Shown here piece by piece: positions 47,263 through 56,343 of a stretch of DNA of 64,000 nt (its first letter is position 1; each line of letters opens with the position of its first letter). The DNA is from Ignavibacteria bacterium (GTDB taxonomy: Bacteria > Bacteroidota > Ignavibacteria > Tepidaquicellales > Tepidaquicellaceae). Position numbers and translations under genes: made by a program. Where the stretch lies: assembly GCA_016710985.1 (NCBI GenBank), contig JADJTX010000035.1, positions 1 through 64,000 on the forward strand. Reading direction: 5' to 3'. A model generated the notes under the pieces. That model made no database searches, had not been told where the DNA came from, and worked only from the letters and a program-made list of their open reading frames with translations.

Positions 47263-47798
47263 ATAGCCGTCCTGACCAGCTTCCACAAATAAATTATCAT
47301 TAAAGCAAAGGTCACGCCTATTACTGCTCCGGCCAAAACATCAAACGGATAATGAACTCCGCACATTACTCTCGACATTGCAACTATGAATGCTCCGGTA
47401 AAAAGAAAATATTTCATTGAAGGATAAAAATAAGAGAATAAAGTTGCTGCCGCAAAATTGTTTACGGCGTGATTGGAAGGCATTGCATATGACTGTGAAC
47501 AATTTATAAGAAGGTGTACATTTTCCAGAACGTGACAGGGACGTATCCTTTGAAAAAAGGGTTTGATGATATTATCTGCAGTCTGATCTGCAATAAGTAT
47601 CAAAGGTAAAATCAGGAGAGCTGCTGTTCTGCCTTTCGTACCGCCTTTAAAGATAAGATATAGCCATATCAGAGTATAAAAAATAAACCAATGATTTCGT
47701 TCAGTGATAAACGGCATCAGTTTATCAGTTACCGGATTAGCAAGCGTTACATTTATAAAATAAAAAAGAGCGGCGTCTATGCTTTGAAGAAATTCCAA
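47250..47798 (-). CDS. PAP2-family phosphatase
   Basis: 182 residues, five membrane helices. Phosphatase motifs KPFFQRIRP, PSNHAVNNFA and SRVMCGVHYPFDVLAG carry the conserved Lys/Arg and two His. Likely dephosphorylates undecaprenyl diphosphate or another lipid phosphate at the inner membrane. The last four codons (IVNR) come from CGTTAAT repeats of the spacer. Confidence 0.9.
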   Translation of the reverse strand: MEFLQSIDAALFYFINVTLANPVTDKLMPFITERNHWFIFYTLIWLYLIFKGGTKGRTAALLILPLILIADQTADNIIKPFFQRIRPCHVLENVHLLINCSQSYAMPSNHAVNNFAAATLFSYFYPSMKYFLFTGAFIVAMSRVMCGVHYPFDVLAGAVIGVTFALMIIYLWKLVRTAIVNR

Positions 47799-47842
47799 GT
47801 TAATTCAAAAATTTTAATTAATATTCTGAATGCAATTTCAGA

Positions 47843-48321
47843 TTATTTGTAGATCAAAACCGAACTGTAGGCAACGCATCCCTTACTGTTTCCTACAAAG
47901 CCCAGACCTTCTGAAGTAGTTGCCTTAATTGAAATGTTTTCTGTTTCAAGGATCCCTGATATATTCTTTTTCATCTCATCAGAATAACTGTAGATCTTCG
48001 GCTCTTCGAGTATTATTACAGAATCAGTGTTACTTACTTTCCAGCCTTCATTTTTAAAAGCTGAAATGATTCCTTAAGCAGGATAAGGCTCGAAATGTTT
48101 TTAAACTTATTATCTGTATTCGGAAACTGATGACCAATATCTTTGAAACCTGCAGCGCCAAGCAATGCATCACATAATGAATGCAGCAAAACATCCGCAT
48201 CCGAATGTCCGTCCAGTCCAAGTTCGGACTCGATTTCCACCCCGCCCAATATAAGCTTCCTGCCTTTAACAAGCTTATGCACGTCATACCCGAAACCTGT
48301 TCTTATATTGAAATTATTCAT
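47843..48321 (-). CDS. ispF: 2-C-methyl-D-erythritol 2,4-cyclodiphosphate synthase (IspF), one frameshift
   Basis: About 159 residues after bridging an indel near 48045 (KAGK to NEGWKVSNTD). RTGFGYDVHKL and GLDGHSDADVLLHSLCDALLGAAGFKDIG hold the metal ligands; the C-terminal TTSEGLGFVGNSKGCVAYSSVLI is the family end. Fifth step of the MEP isoprenoid pathway. Conserved and normally essential, so the break is probably sequence error. Confidence 0.94.
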
Positions 48322-48364
48322 GGAAGGATTTTAAAATATTTCCGGTCCGTAACTCTATTCTCAT

Positions 48365-48462
48365 TCAATCTCCACAGACTCTACACACTCCACACACTCC
48401 ACACACTCCACACACTCTACACACTCCACACACTCCACACACTCCACACACTCCACACACTC
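48365..48462 (-). repeat. 9-bp tandem repeat (GTGTGGAGT type) directly after panB
   Basis: About eleven units of GTGTGGAGT (sense orientation, a few GTGTAGAGT) from the base after the panB stop towards ispF. The same unit, in the same sense, follows punA and the TamA-like gene. Confidence 0.92.
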
Positions 48463-49283
48463 TTAATAGCTTTCCCTCAATGTAGGAAACTTCTTGTCTT
48501 TAACATCTTTAATATATTTCCTGAAAGCTTCCTTCGTATCTCCTGCCATGTTCGCATATCTTCTTACAAATCTCGGTTTAAAATCTTCTATCAGTCCGAG
48601 CATGTCGTGAGTTACAGAACCTGTCCGTCACAATCAGGACCTGCTCCAATGCCTATTGTAGGAATTTTTATTGCTTTGGAAATTTTAGTGCCGAGCTTAG
48701 CGGGAATTTTTTCTATCACAATTGCAAAGCATCCGGCTTTCTCAAGCAGCAAAGAATCTTTATAAATTTTATCCGCTTCTTCCTTTTCAGTACCGCGCGT
48801 TTTATAGCTCCCGAATTTATTTATTGACTGCGGTGTGAGTCCGAGATGACCCATCACAGGTATTCCAATTTCGACAACTCTTCTAATGGTCTCGGCAATG
48901 TAATCGCCTCCTTCCATTTTCACTGCATCACATGCCGTTTCTTTCATCATTCTTCCGCAGTTATATATTGCTTCCTTCACTCCGACCTGATAGCTCATGA
49001 AGGTCATGTCCGCAACTACAATCGCATTCTTAACAGCGCGCTTTACTATTTTTGTATGATAGATCATTTCTTCAAGTGTTACAGGCAGCGTGGTCTCGTT
49101 TCCCTGTATCACATTTCCAAGTGAATCTCCGACAAGAATTACATCTATCCCGGCTGCATCAAGAAATTTTGCAGTGAGAAAATCATACGCCGTAAGCATT
49201 GTGATCTTTTCACCTTTTTGTTTCATTGCATAGAGAACCTTTGTCGTAATGTGATGTGTATTTTCCTGTTTCTGTGCGGACAT
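48463..49283 (-). CDS. panB: 3-methyl-2-oxobutanoate hydroxymethyltransferase (PanB), one frameshift
   Basis: About 273 residues, joined near 48620 (DGQVL to VTHDMLGL). KITMLTAYDFLTAKFLDAAGIDVILVGDSLGNV, DMTFMSYQV, VKMEGGDYI, VMGHLGLTPQSIN, IGIGAGPDCDGQVLV and FKPRFVRRYANM are family blocks with metal and ketopantoate sites. First committed step of pantothenate synthesis. Starts next to the CYTH protein stop. Confidence 0.95.
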
Positions 49284-49790
49284 TTATCTGAGGTTAATTA
49301 ATAAATCGGAATAGGATCCTTTGATAAATTTATTTTCATTCAATTGAAACTTTGATATTAATTCTTTCATCTGTTCTTTTGCTTTGGATAAATTTTCATA
49401 AATAATCTCGATCTCAAGAAATCTTCCCAGCCCCTTTATTGTATCTATATGAACCCGGATATTTTTATGAATGTAAATATCTCTTTTTTTATTTACTATG
49501 ACCAGTACTTTGAACTGCTTTCTTAAAATACTGTCAAGTTCTTTGTGATCTTTTATTTTAGAGATAATATACTTTGAAATTCTTTTACCCGTTTTTTCAC
49601 CTCTGTCATAAAAAATTAAACTCCCCTCTGTGTCATTGATTATCCTTAACTTCAATCTGCCTGTATCCGCCTTGTAATAAATGTCCGTCTGCTTTTCAAC
49701 TGAGTGAGAATAACCTTTCACAGAGTTAATAATACGTTCAATGGTCTTTCTCTCAGTCAGCTCACACTTGATCTCATAATTCTTTTTCAA
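49284..49790 (-). CDS. CYTH-domain protein (class IV adenylate cyclase-like)
   Basis: 168 residues. The N-terminal NYEIKCELTE resembles the ExExK motif (EIKCEL); then YYKADTGRLKLRI, SLIFYDRGEKTGKRISKY, VNKKRDIYIHKNIRVHIDTIKGLGRFLEIEI, charged strands of the triphosphate tunnel fold. Could hydrolyse a triphosphate or make cAMP; the exact reaction is not readable. panB follows directly. Confidence 0.85.
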   Translation of the reverse strand: MKKNYEIKCELTERKTIERIINSVKGYSHSVEKQTDIYYKADTGRLKLRIINDTEGSLIFYDRGEKTGKRISKYIISKIKDHKELDSILRKQFKVLVIVNKKRDIYIHKNIRVHIDTIKGLGRFLEIEIIYENLSKAKEQMKELISKFQLNENKFIKGSYSDLLINLR

Positions 49791-49807
49791 AAAAATCGTT
49801 CAGAAAA

Positions 49808-49862
49808 TTAACAGAATATATTAATTAAATCAGCGAAATCAGGTAAATCAAATAAATCAGCG
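49808..49862 (-). repeat. 9-bp-type repeat (GATTTATTT/GATTTACCT) after lpxA
   Basis: In sense orientation, units GATTTATTT, GATTTACCT, GATTTCGCT, GATTTAATT run from the lpxA stop towards the CYTH gene. Confidence 0.7.
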
Positions 49863-49863
49863 A

Positions 49864-50627
49864 TCATCCCTTCACTATCCCTCTCTCACTATTCTCAACA
49901 AACTCCACTATGTTCTTTATCTCCGGCGTCATTTCAAAAGTTTCCCTGATACGCTTTACTGCATCTCCGAAATTCAGCTCTGAATTGTAAATTTCATCAT
50001 AAGCTTTTTTGATAATACCTATCTGTTCATTTGTAAATCCTTTTCTTCTCAAACCGATCACATTAATTCCTTCATATTTAAGCGGATATCCCCCGGCTAA
50101 AATATACGGTGGCAGATCTTTTACAACCCTGAACCCGCCGCCTACCATTACTCTTTCACCGATCTTTGTGAACTGATGTATTGCGACAATGCCTCCAATG
50201 ATCGTATGATCGCCAATGCTGACGTGACCTCCCATTTGAATGCTGTTGGCAAGGATTACATTATTTCCAAGCCTGCAGTCGTGAGCAACGTGCGCGTAAG
50301 CCATTATGAAACAATTTTGTCCTATGACGGTTTTCTTACTGTGATTCGTACCGCGGTTCAGTGTAGCATATTCACGGACAACCGTTCCTTCCCTATCTCA
50401 AGAGTTGTGACTTCTCCGCCGAATTTCAGATCCTGCGGAACTGTCGATACCACCGCGCCGTGATGTATCTTTACATTATCAGATATCCTCGCGCCGTTTG
50501 CAATCAGTACATTCGAAGCGATCTCAACATTGTCGCCAATCTCGACATCATCTTCTATGACCGAAAAACTCTTTATAGTTACATTCTTACCTATCTTTGC
50601 TTTCTTACTTATTTCAGAATTTGACAT
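49864..50627 (-). CDS. lpxA: Acyl-[ACP]-UDP-GlcNAc O-acyltransferase (LpxA), one frameshift
   Basis: About 254 residues; the frame changes near 50365, where TLNRGTNHSKKTVIGQNCFIM bridges the two parts. Left-handed beta-helix hexapeptides (IGKNVTIKSFSVIEDDVEIGDNV...), catalytic His in AYAHVAHDC, HQFTKIGERVMVGGG and a C-terminal helical domain (LRRKGFTNEQI). First step of lipid A synthesis, so the cell is Gram-negative with LPS. A single-copy gene in most genomes; the break is probably error. Confidence 0.95.
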
Positions 50628-50635
50628 TATACTTA

Positions 50636-50710
50636 ATTAATTACTAATTACTAATTACAAATTACAAATTTTTATCGATCAATTATCAATTATCAATTAT
50701 CAATTATCAA
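50636..50710 (-). repeat. 7- to 8-bp tandem repeats (TTGATAA and AATTAGTA types) after the glycosyltransferase gene
   Basis: In sense orientation, TTGATAA units begin at the glycosyltransferase stop codon and give way to AATTTGTA/AATTAGTA units before the lpxA start. The TTGATAA unit is shared with the guaA spacer. Confidence 0.88.
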
Positions 50711-51934
50711 TTAAAGTGTTATCTCCACGAGTACATCATCATCCCTCAGATTCGACTTCGTTATCATCTCGGCAATAAGCCCCAGTGACATGAACTGTAT
50801 TCCCACTACCATCATGAATATTCCGACAAGGAACAGAGGCCTGTCGCTTAAGGATTTACCTTCAATAAGTTTCAGGATCACAAGATACAGAGCTATAATA
50901 AATCCGAATATGGAAGACAATATCCCGATGCTTCCGAAGAAATGGAGCGGACGTTTCATATATTTATTTGTAAATACAACTGTCAGCAGATCGAGGAAAC
51001 CATTGACAAACCTGCTCGCGCCGAACTTTGTGACTCCGTATTTTCTTGCGTGATGTTTGACTGTCTTCTCCGTAACTTTAAAACCGGATAAATGAGCGAT
51101 AGCCGGGATATACCGGTGCATTTCCCCGTAGATCTTAACAGACTTTACGACATCTTTCTTATAAGCTTTTAGTCCGCAGTTAAAATCGTGAAGCTTTACG
51201 CCGGAGAGTTTGGAAGTAACGTAATTAAAAAATTTTGATGTATGCTTCTTTATGAATGGATCGTATCTTATTTTCTTCCATCCGGACACGAGATCGTAAC
51301 CTGAATTCAAGACTTTCACCAGTTCAGGAATTTCCTCAGGATCATCCTGAAGATCAGCGTCCATCGTGATGACTATGTTGCCTTTGGCAATTTTGAAGCC
51401 CTTAGCAAGCGCTGCAGATTTGCCGTAATTTCTTCTGAGCTTGATGCAGTGGAACTTTGGATTTCTCCTGTGAATGTCTTTAATTTTTAAAAAAGAATTA
51501 TCCGTACTTCCGTCATCTATGAATATTACTTCATAATTGCATTTAAGAAAATTAAAAACTTTCTCCAGACCCTGACTGAGTTCGTTCAGAGAATCCTCTT
51601 CATTATACAAAGGTATCACTACAGAGATCATCTGGTTATTTCTGACTACGCCTGTATTTTCCTGATTTTCTCTCGGTTGTCTCTGAATATTCTCCCGGGG
51701 TGTCCTTGGAGGATTCACTTTGGGAAATCTTTTCGGAATTTCCTGTTTCTTAACAGTAACATCAACGGGTTTATTTGTAATTACAACAGGTTTATTTGTA
51801 AGTTCAACAGGTTTATCTGAGAGTTCAGCAGGCTTTTCTGTCAGGTTTATAGGAGTTGTCTTATCGCTGGATTCGGTTTTATTCTGGAGTTTCTTTTTTT
51901 TGTTATAGTAAAATCTTTTTCGCGTATGATCCAT
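50711..51934 (-). CDS. Family 2 glycosyltransferase (DPM1/GtrB-like) with repetitive N-terminus
   Basis: 407 residues. Residues 31-62 are four 7-residue repeats around LTNKPVE; 63-100 are Pro/Arg/Gln-rich. GT-A domain from about 103: SVVIPLYNEEDSLNEL, VIFIDDGSTDNSFLK, ITMDADLQDDPEEIPELV (DxD), SGWKKIRYDP, HDFNCGLKAYKKDVV. Two C-terminal membrane helices (FGSIGILSSIFGFIIALYL, LFLVGIFMMVVGIQFMSLGL). Likely transfers a sugar to a polyprenyl phosphate at the inner membrane. Intact. Confidence 0.9.
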   Translation of the reverse strand: MDHTRKRFYYNKKKKLQNKTESSDKTTPINLTEKPAELSDKPVELTNKPVVITNKPVDVTVKKQEIPKRFPKVNPPRTPRENIQRQPRENQENTGVVRNNQMISVVIPLYNEEDSLNELSQGLEKVFNFLKCNYEVIFIDDGSTDNSFLKIKDIHRRNPKFHCIKLRRNYGKSAALAKGFKIAKGNIVITMDADLQDDPEEIPELVKVLNSGYDLVSGWKKIRYDPFIKKHTSKFFNYVTSKLSGVKLHDFNCGLKAYKKDVVKSVKIYGEMHRYIPAIAHLSGFKVTEKTVKHHARKYGVTKFGASRFVNGFLDLLTVVFTNKYMKRPLHFFGSIGILSSIFGFIIALYLVILKLIEGKSLSDRPLFLVGIFMMVVGIQFMSLGLIAEMITKSNLRDDDVLVEITL

Positions 51935-52017
51935 TAAACATTAGTAAATATCTTGAAATTTTATTATCAAACTAACTTTTATATGAAATAAAATCAATTG
52001 AAATTACAGAGAAAGAG

Positions 52018-52380
52018 CTATTTCTCCCATAATCGCATTAAGGAATTATATACTTTTTCACAGGCGTCCTTGTCCCCTTCTGAAAACATGACATCCTCAG
52101 CAATGACATTGCCGGATTGAGCATCTTCATAATAGAGTGCAATATGCCAGTCCTTAGGATTCTCCTCAGTTCCGTCATTATATCTTCTGATTGTCTTACA
52201 ACCATTCCGCAGAACAGTTCTTTCCTCTCCCTCCTGTAAGTCTGTTATTTTCATCGATTCTCCGGTAACTATAAACGTGCTGTTTTTGGATGTAATTGTA
52301 TCCTGAGAGTATGAGGATTTTGCTGTTAAGAATATTATTGAAACTAACAGGCAGGAATATATAATAAGTTTTATCTTCAT
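52018..52380 (-). CDS. Small secreted protein of unknown function
   Basis: 120 residues. Signal peptide (KIKLIIYSCLLVSIIFLTAKSSYSQ), then a compact charged domain with two Cys (RNGCKTIRRYNDG and DKDACEKVYNSL) that could form a disulfide. No family recognised. It stands alone between the glycosyltransferase gene and a large repeat region. Confidence 0.6.
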   Translation of the reverse strand: MKIKLIIYSCLLVSIIFLTAKSSYSQDTITSKNSTFIVTGESMKITDLQEGEERTVLRNGCKTIRRYNDGTEENPKDWHIALYYEDAQSGNVIAEDVMFSEGDKDACEKVYNSLMRLWEK

Positions 52381-52455
52381 GTTTATTTCTATAAGGTTTT
52401 AAATAATATAAAAAATAATACGGGAAATTAAAATTGAATTTAGAGGCAGGAACTA

Positions 52456-53059
52456 TCTGAACCCGAATTCTTAGAATTTATCGAATTTACAGAATTTGAT
52501 TTCGATGATTTAATCCGTTTAATTCTTTAATTCATTTAATTCGTCAATTCTTTAATTCCTTTAATTCTTTAATTCTTTAATTCGTTTAATTCGTTTAATT
52601 CGAGTTCAGACTCTGCGGAACGACGAAGACCGGATAGAAATTTGATTATGCGCTTTATATTGCCTGATTCAACAAACCTTTCTGAACCCGAATTCTTAGA
52701 AATTTATCGAATTTACAGAATTTGATTTCGATGATTTAATCCGTTTAATTCTTTAATTCATTTAATTCGTCAATTCTTTAATTCCTTTAATTCTTTAATT
52801 CTTTAATTCGTTTAATTCGTTTAATTCGAGTTCAGACTCTGCGGAACGACGAAGACCGGATAGAAATTTGATTATGCGCTTTATATTGCCTGATTCAACA
52901 AACCTGTCTGAACCCGAATTCTTAGAATTTATCGAATTTACAGAATTTGATTTCGATGATTTAATCCGTTTAATTCTTTAATTCATTTAATTCGTCAATT
53001 CTTTAATTCCTTTAATTCTTTAATTCGTTTAATTCGTTTAATTCGAGTTCAGACTCTGC
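52456..53059. repeat. 225-bp tandem repeat, about 2.7 copies, with nested TTTAATTC units
   Basis: Copies start at 52456, 52681 and 52907 (spacing 225 and 226), each opening TCTGAACCCGAATTCTTAGA; the third stops after GACTCTGCG near 53059. Each holds a block of 8- to 10-bp units (TTTAATTCG/TTTAATTCT) followed by a unique-looking part (GCGGAACGACGAAGACCGGA). The copies are nearly identical; copy 3 has lost one short unit. The stretch 52381-53238 has no gene. Confidence 0.93.
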
Positions 53060-53173
53060 GATGACGTCGAAGTTATCTTAACGTGTTATCTGAGCGAGTG
53101 GGTTAATACATCTATCTTACTGCGTAATCAGTAAATCAAGAATTCAAAAAAGCTACTTTCATTTTTAGATAAC

Positions 53174-53208
53174 AAAAAAACCCCGGCAATTTCTTACCGG
53201 GGTTTTTT
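53174..53208 (-). terminator. Rho-independent terminator after rpsA
   Basis: Inverted repeat AAACCCCGGTAAG/…TTGCCGGGGTTT with poly-A before and poly-T after, 31 nt beyond the rpsA stop. GC-rich stem and T-runs on both sides, so it could work in both directions. Confidence 0.88.
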
Positions 53209-53238
53209 ATATTTAACTAATTATTTATTTCTTAACTT

Positions 53239-54948
53239 TTATTCTCGATATTCAATAACCGATAAAACAACTTTCTTATTTGTCTTATCAAATTCAATAA
53301 TCTCGGCTCTTAATGTCTCGCCAAATTTGAACAGATCGCTGAAATTCTTGATCGGTGTAGTTGATAACTGTGAAGCGGGTATGAACGAATCGACTTCATC
53401 AGGAAGCTCTACAATGATCCCTTTCTCAATCGGCTTTATGACCTTGCATTCAGCTTCAGTACCGACTTTGTATTTCTCTTCAAGCTTATCCCATGGATTG
53501 TCGAGCAATTGCTTTCTGCCGAGTGAAATTCTCTGATTGGCTACATCCACTCCTAGAATAACGACTTCAAACTCATCACCTATTTTCACAACTTCATTTA
53601 TGTCCAGAATTTTCTTTGTCCAGGAGAGATCAGAAATATGTACCAGTCCGTCAACACCTTCTTCGAGCTCAATGAATATTCCAAAGTTTGTAATGTTACA
53701 GACTTTTCCTTTGTGTCTTGTTCCGACCGGAAATTTGTCGAGTAAGCTCTGCCACGGATTTGGAGTCAGCTGTTTCATTCCAAGGGAAAGTTTTTTATTC
53801 TCCGAATCTATTGTAAGTATCTGAGCTTCTACGATCTGACCCATTGTGACCATCTGTGTAGGATTTGTAATGTGCTGTGTCCAGGACATTTCGCTGATGT
53901 GGATCAATCCTTCAATGCCTTTTTCAATTTCAATGAATGCGCCGTATTCGGTCAATGATACAACCTTACCCGAAACTTTATCACCGATCTTGAACTTTGT
54001 CTGCACGTCATCCCACGGATGTTTCTGAAGCTGTTTTAATCCAAGATAAACTCTTTGTTTTTCAGGATCGAATTCAAGCACTGAAACATTTATTTCCTGA
54101 TCTAATTTTACTACATCATTAGGATGATTTATTCTTCCCCATGAGAGGTCTGTAATATGGATCAGTCCGTCGAGTCCGCCGAGATCAACAAATACTCCGA
54201 AATCAGTAATTGCTTTTACAACGGCTTTTAATGTCATGCCTTTCTGAATGGTCTTAAGAAGCTCTTCTCTCTGACCTTTCATGGATTCTTCTATTATCAT
54301 TTTATGAGAGATGATAATATTTTCATTCTGATTATTAACTTTAATGATCTTGAAATCCATTGTCCTTCCAACATATTCATCATAATCCCTGATAGGCTTT
54401 GTATCTATCTGTGAGCCCGGTAAGAAAGCCGTGAGTCCGCTGATGTCTACTATGAATCCACCCTTGATCCTTCTTATGCATTTACCTTTTACAATGGCGC
54501 CTGTTGTCTGCGCAGCAACAATGTTATCCCACATCTTCATAGAATCGGCTTTCTTTTTGGAAAGAACAAGCTGACCTTCTTTATCTTCTATCTTCTCAAG
54601 AAAAACCTCGATCGTATTCCCGACGACTATTTCTTCAGGATTTGAAAATTCGTTTACAGAAACCCTTCCGTCTGATTTAGAACCAATATCAATTAAAACA
54701 TCATCACCGTTAATGGCTACGATCTTTCCTTTGACAAGCTCGTTTTCCTTTATTACGTTGAAGGTTTTTTCATAAAGATTAAGCATTTTCTTGTATTCAT
54801 CTTCATCATAGTCACTTACAAGAATTTTAATTTTATCTTTTTCTTCCTTTGGTGCCGGATCTTTTTGCTTACCCGATGTATCTGTAACATTCGCATCTTT
54901 TTTTTCCTTTGCCTCTGCATCAATTACGTTTTCTTCAGTTTCTACCAT
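53239..54948 (-). CDS. rpsA: 30S ribosomal protein S1
   Basis: 569 residues, intact. An acidic/Lys-rich N-terminal extension of about 60 residues, then six S1 (OB) repeats: GKIVAINGDDVLIDIGSKSDG, GKCIRRIKGGFIVDISG, AVVKAITDFGVFVDLGGLDGLIH, GKVVSLTEYGAFIEIEKGIEGLIH, GKVCNITNFGIFIELEEGVDGLVH, CKVIKPIEKGIIVELPDEVD. S1 binds mRNA on the small subunit. cmk lies upstream, the common cmk-rpsA pair. Confidence 0.96.
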   Translation of the reverse strand: MVETEENVIDAEAKEKKDANVTDTSGKQKDPAPKEEKDKIKILVSDYDEDEYKKMLNLYEKTFNVIKENELVKGKIVAINGDDVLIDIGSKSDGRVSVNEFSNPEEIVVGNTIEVFLEKIEDKEGQLVLSKKKADSMKMWDNIVAAQTTGAIVKGKCIRRIKGGFIVDISGLTAFLPGSQIDTKPIRDYDEYVGRTMDFKIIKVNNQNENIIISHKMIIEESMKGQREELLKTIQKGMTLKAVVKAITDFGVFVDLGGLDGLIHITDLSWGRINHPNDVVKLDQEINVSVLEFDPEKQRVYLGLKQLQKHPWDDVQTKFKIGDKVSGKVVSLTEYGAFIEIEKGIEGLIHISEMSWTQHITNPTQMVTMGQIVEAQILTIDSENKKLSLGMKQLTPNPWQSLLDKFPVGTRHKGKVCNITNFGIFIELEEGVDGLVHISDLSWTKKILDINEVVKIGDEFEVVILGVDVANQRISLGRKQLLDNPWDKLEEKYKVGTEAECKVIKPIEKGIIVELPDEVDSFIPASQLSTTPIKNFSDLFKFGETLRAEIIEFDKTNKKVVLSVIEYRE

Positions 54949-55075
54949 TTTTATTTTGCCTCCGCATCTCTTTTTGTCTAAGAGATTGTTTTTTTTCTTT
55001 AAACTAAAAATTAATAAAAGTTTAAAGAGTATTAAGTTAATAAATCCCGCTTTCCGGGCTTATAAAAAAATATTT

Positions 55076-55738
55076 TTAAGGTAAATCTAAACCGCTTACT
55101 TTTCTGAACAGGCAATTGACCTGTTCCTCAATGATCATGTTCGTAGTATTTATCTCTACTGCGTCTTTTGCTTTTCTTAAGGGACTTTCCTTTCTTGTCG
55201 TGTCTATCTGATCCCTTTTCTTAAGCTCTACCATTATCTTTTCCAGCGGGATCTTGAAACCGTGATCAATAAAATCCTGTCTCCTTCTCGCTGCTCTGAC
55301 CTTCAGATCACAGACCAGATAAAACTTGAACTTCGCTTCAGGAAACACAACCGTTCCGATGTCTCTTCCGTCCATTACAACATCATTGTCTTTTGCAAAA
55401 GCTCTTTGCTTGTCAACCAGTATTTTCCTTAATTCCTTTATCGCGCTTACATTGCTGACCTTATTTGTCACTTCAAGTGAACGAATTTCTTTTGTAATGT
55501 TCTTGCCGTTTAAAATAAATTCTTCCCCGTCAAACTGCATGTTAGCGGACTTTGTAAGCTCCAGTATCGTTTTCAGATCCGCGGGCTTTATATTATTTTT
55601 TATCAGCTCAAAAGTAATTGCCCTGTACATTGCGCCGCTGTCTATGTATAAATATTTCAGCTTTTCGGCTAATATTCTTGCTGTCGTGCTTTTACCTGTT
55701 CCTGAAGGACCATCAATTGCTACAATAGTTTTATCCAT
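55076..55738 (-). CDS. cmk: Cytidylate kinase
   Basis: 220 residues. P-loop VAIDGPSGTGKSTTARILAE, YIDSGAMYRAITF, VMDGRDIGTVVFPEAKFKFYLVCD and the lid region VRAARRRQDF; C-terminal KDAVEINTTNMIIEEQV. Phosphorylates CMP/dCMP. The gene keeps all family motifs. rpsA follows after about 127 nt. Confidence 0.96.
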   Translation of the reverse strand: MDKTIVAIDGPSGTGKSTTARILAEKLKYLYIDSGAMYRAITFELIKNNIKPADLKTILELTKSANMQFDGEEFILNGKNITKEIRSLEVTNKVSNVSAIKELRKILVDKQRAFAKDNDVVMDGRDIGTVVFPEAKFKFYLVCDLKVRAARRRQDFIDHGFKIPLEKIMVELKKRDQIDTTRKESPLRKAKDAVEINTTNMIIEEQVNCLFRKVSGLDLP

Positions 55739-56343
55739 TTAAACTAATTAATCTAAAAATATTTTCAAATTTCTGAAATGGTCAATAAAATCTTTTAAAG
55801 TCTAAGCTTTATTATTATAAAAATTATATGATATAAAACAATTTTCGGTAAATATGAGGGTAAATAATTAGCAGTAACACAAATCTGGAAAGCTTTGACT
55901 CCTCAAAATCTGTAAAGCCGAATAAATTGTAAAGATTTTTTTTGAACTCGTGTAAAATCGTAAATATAAAGAAGATTTTCAAGATAAATTCCCTTGTCCT
56001 TGCTCACAACCGGTCACATGATAACAATACTGCTCAAAACGATTCTGATGTCAAATTCACCACAGAGGAACAGAGGCACAGAGTTTCACAGAGAAATTAT
56101 TGTCAAAAGAAATTCTAATTTTTTTTTACAATTAATAATTTCAAATTTTTTAATTCGTCGATAAAGCTTTTATAATCTCTGTGCATCTTTGTGTTCTCTG
56201 AGCCTCTGTGGTAATAGTTTTTGAGACAGACTCTTATTTCTAAGTGTTTCGGTAGTTCACTTATAGAGGGCAGCTTCAGGAAATATAATTCTTTAATTAT
56301 ATTTTAATTTTAATCCATTTAAATTAGTTTAGTTCAAACAAGC
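55739..56343. other. Long intergenic region between divergent cmk and TamA-like genes
   Basis: About 600 nt. Apart from the CACAGAGG inverted repeat at 56059-56212 I see only AT-rich sequence; no ORF with family features and no RNA gene. Promoters for both directions should lie here. Confidence 0.5.
56059..56212. repeat. CACAGAGG inverted-repeat element
   Basis: Left arm 56059-56093 opens ACCACAGAGGAACAGAGG; right arm 56177-56212 is its imperfect complement, ending GCCTCTGTGGT. The arms are about 35 nt each and the loop about 83 nt. A related single arm lies at 44188-44222. No transposase is associated. Confidence 0.75.

Noticed and set aside
48365..48462. CRISPR array
   Set aside because: Units are contiguous 9-mers without spacers and no cas genes are present; the same holds for all other tracts.
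48181..48765. Plus-strand open frame with Leu-His-Thr repeats
   Set aside because: Antisense to ispF and panB, kept open by the 9-bp repeat at 48365-48462.
55045..55066. Terminator between cmk and rpsA
   Set aside because: The CCCG/CGGG hairpin is short and lacks a T-run in either direction.
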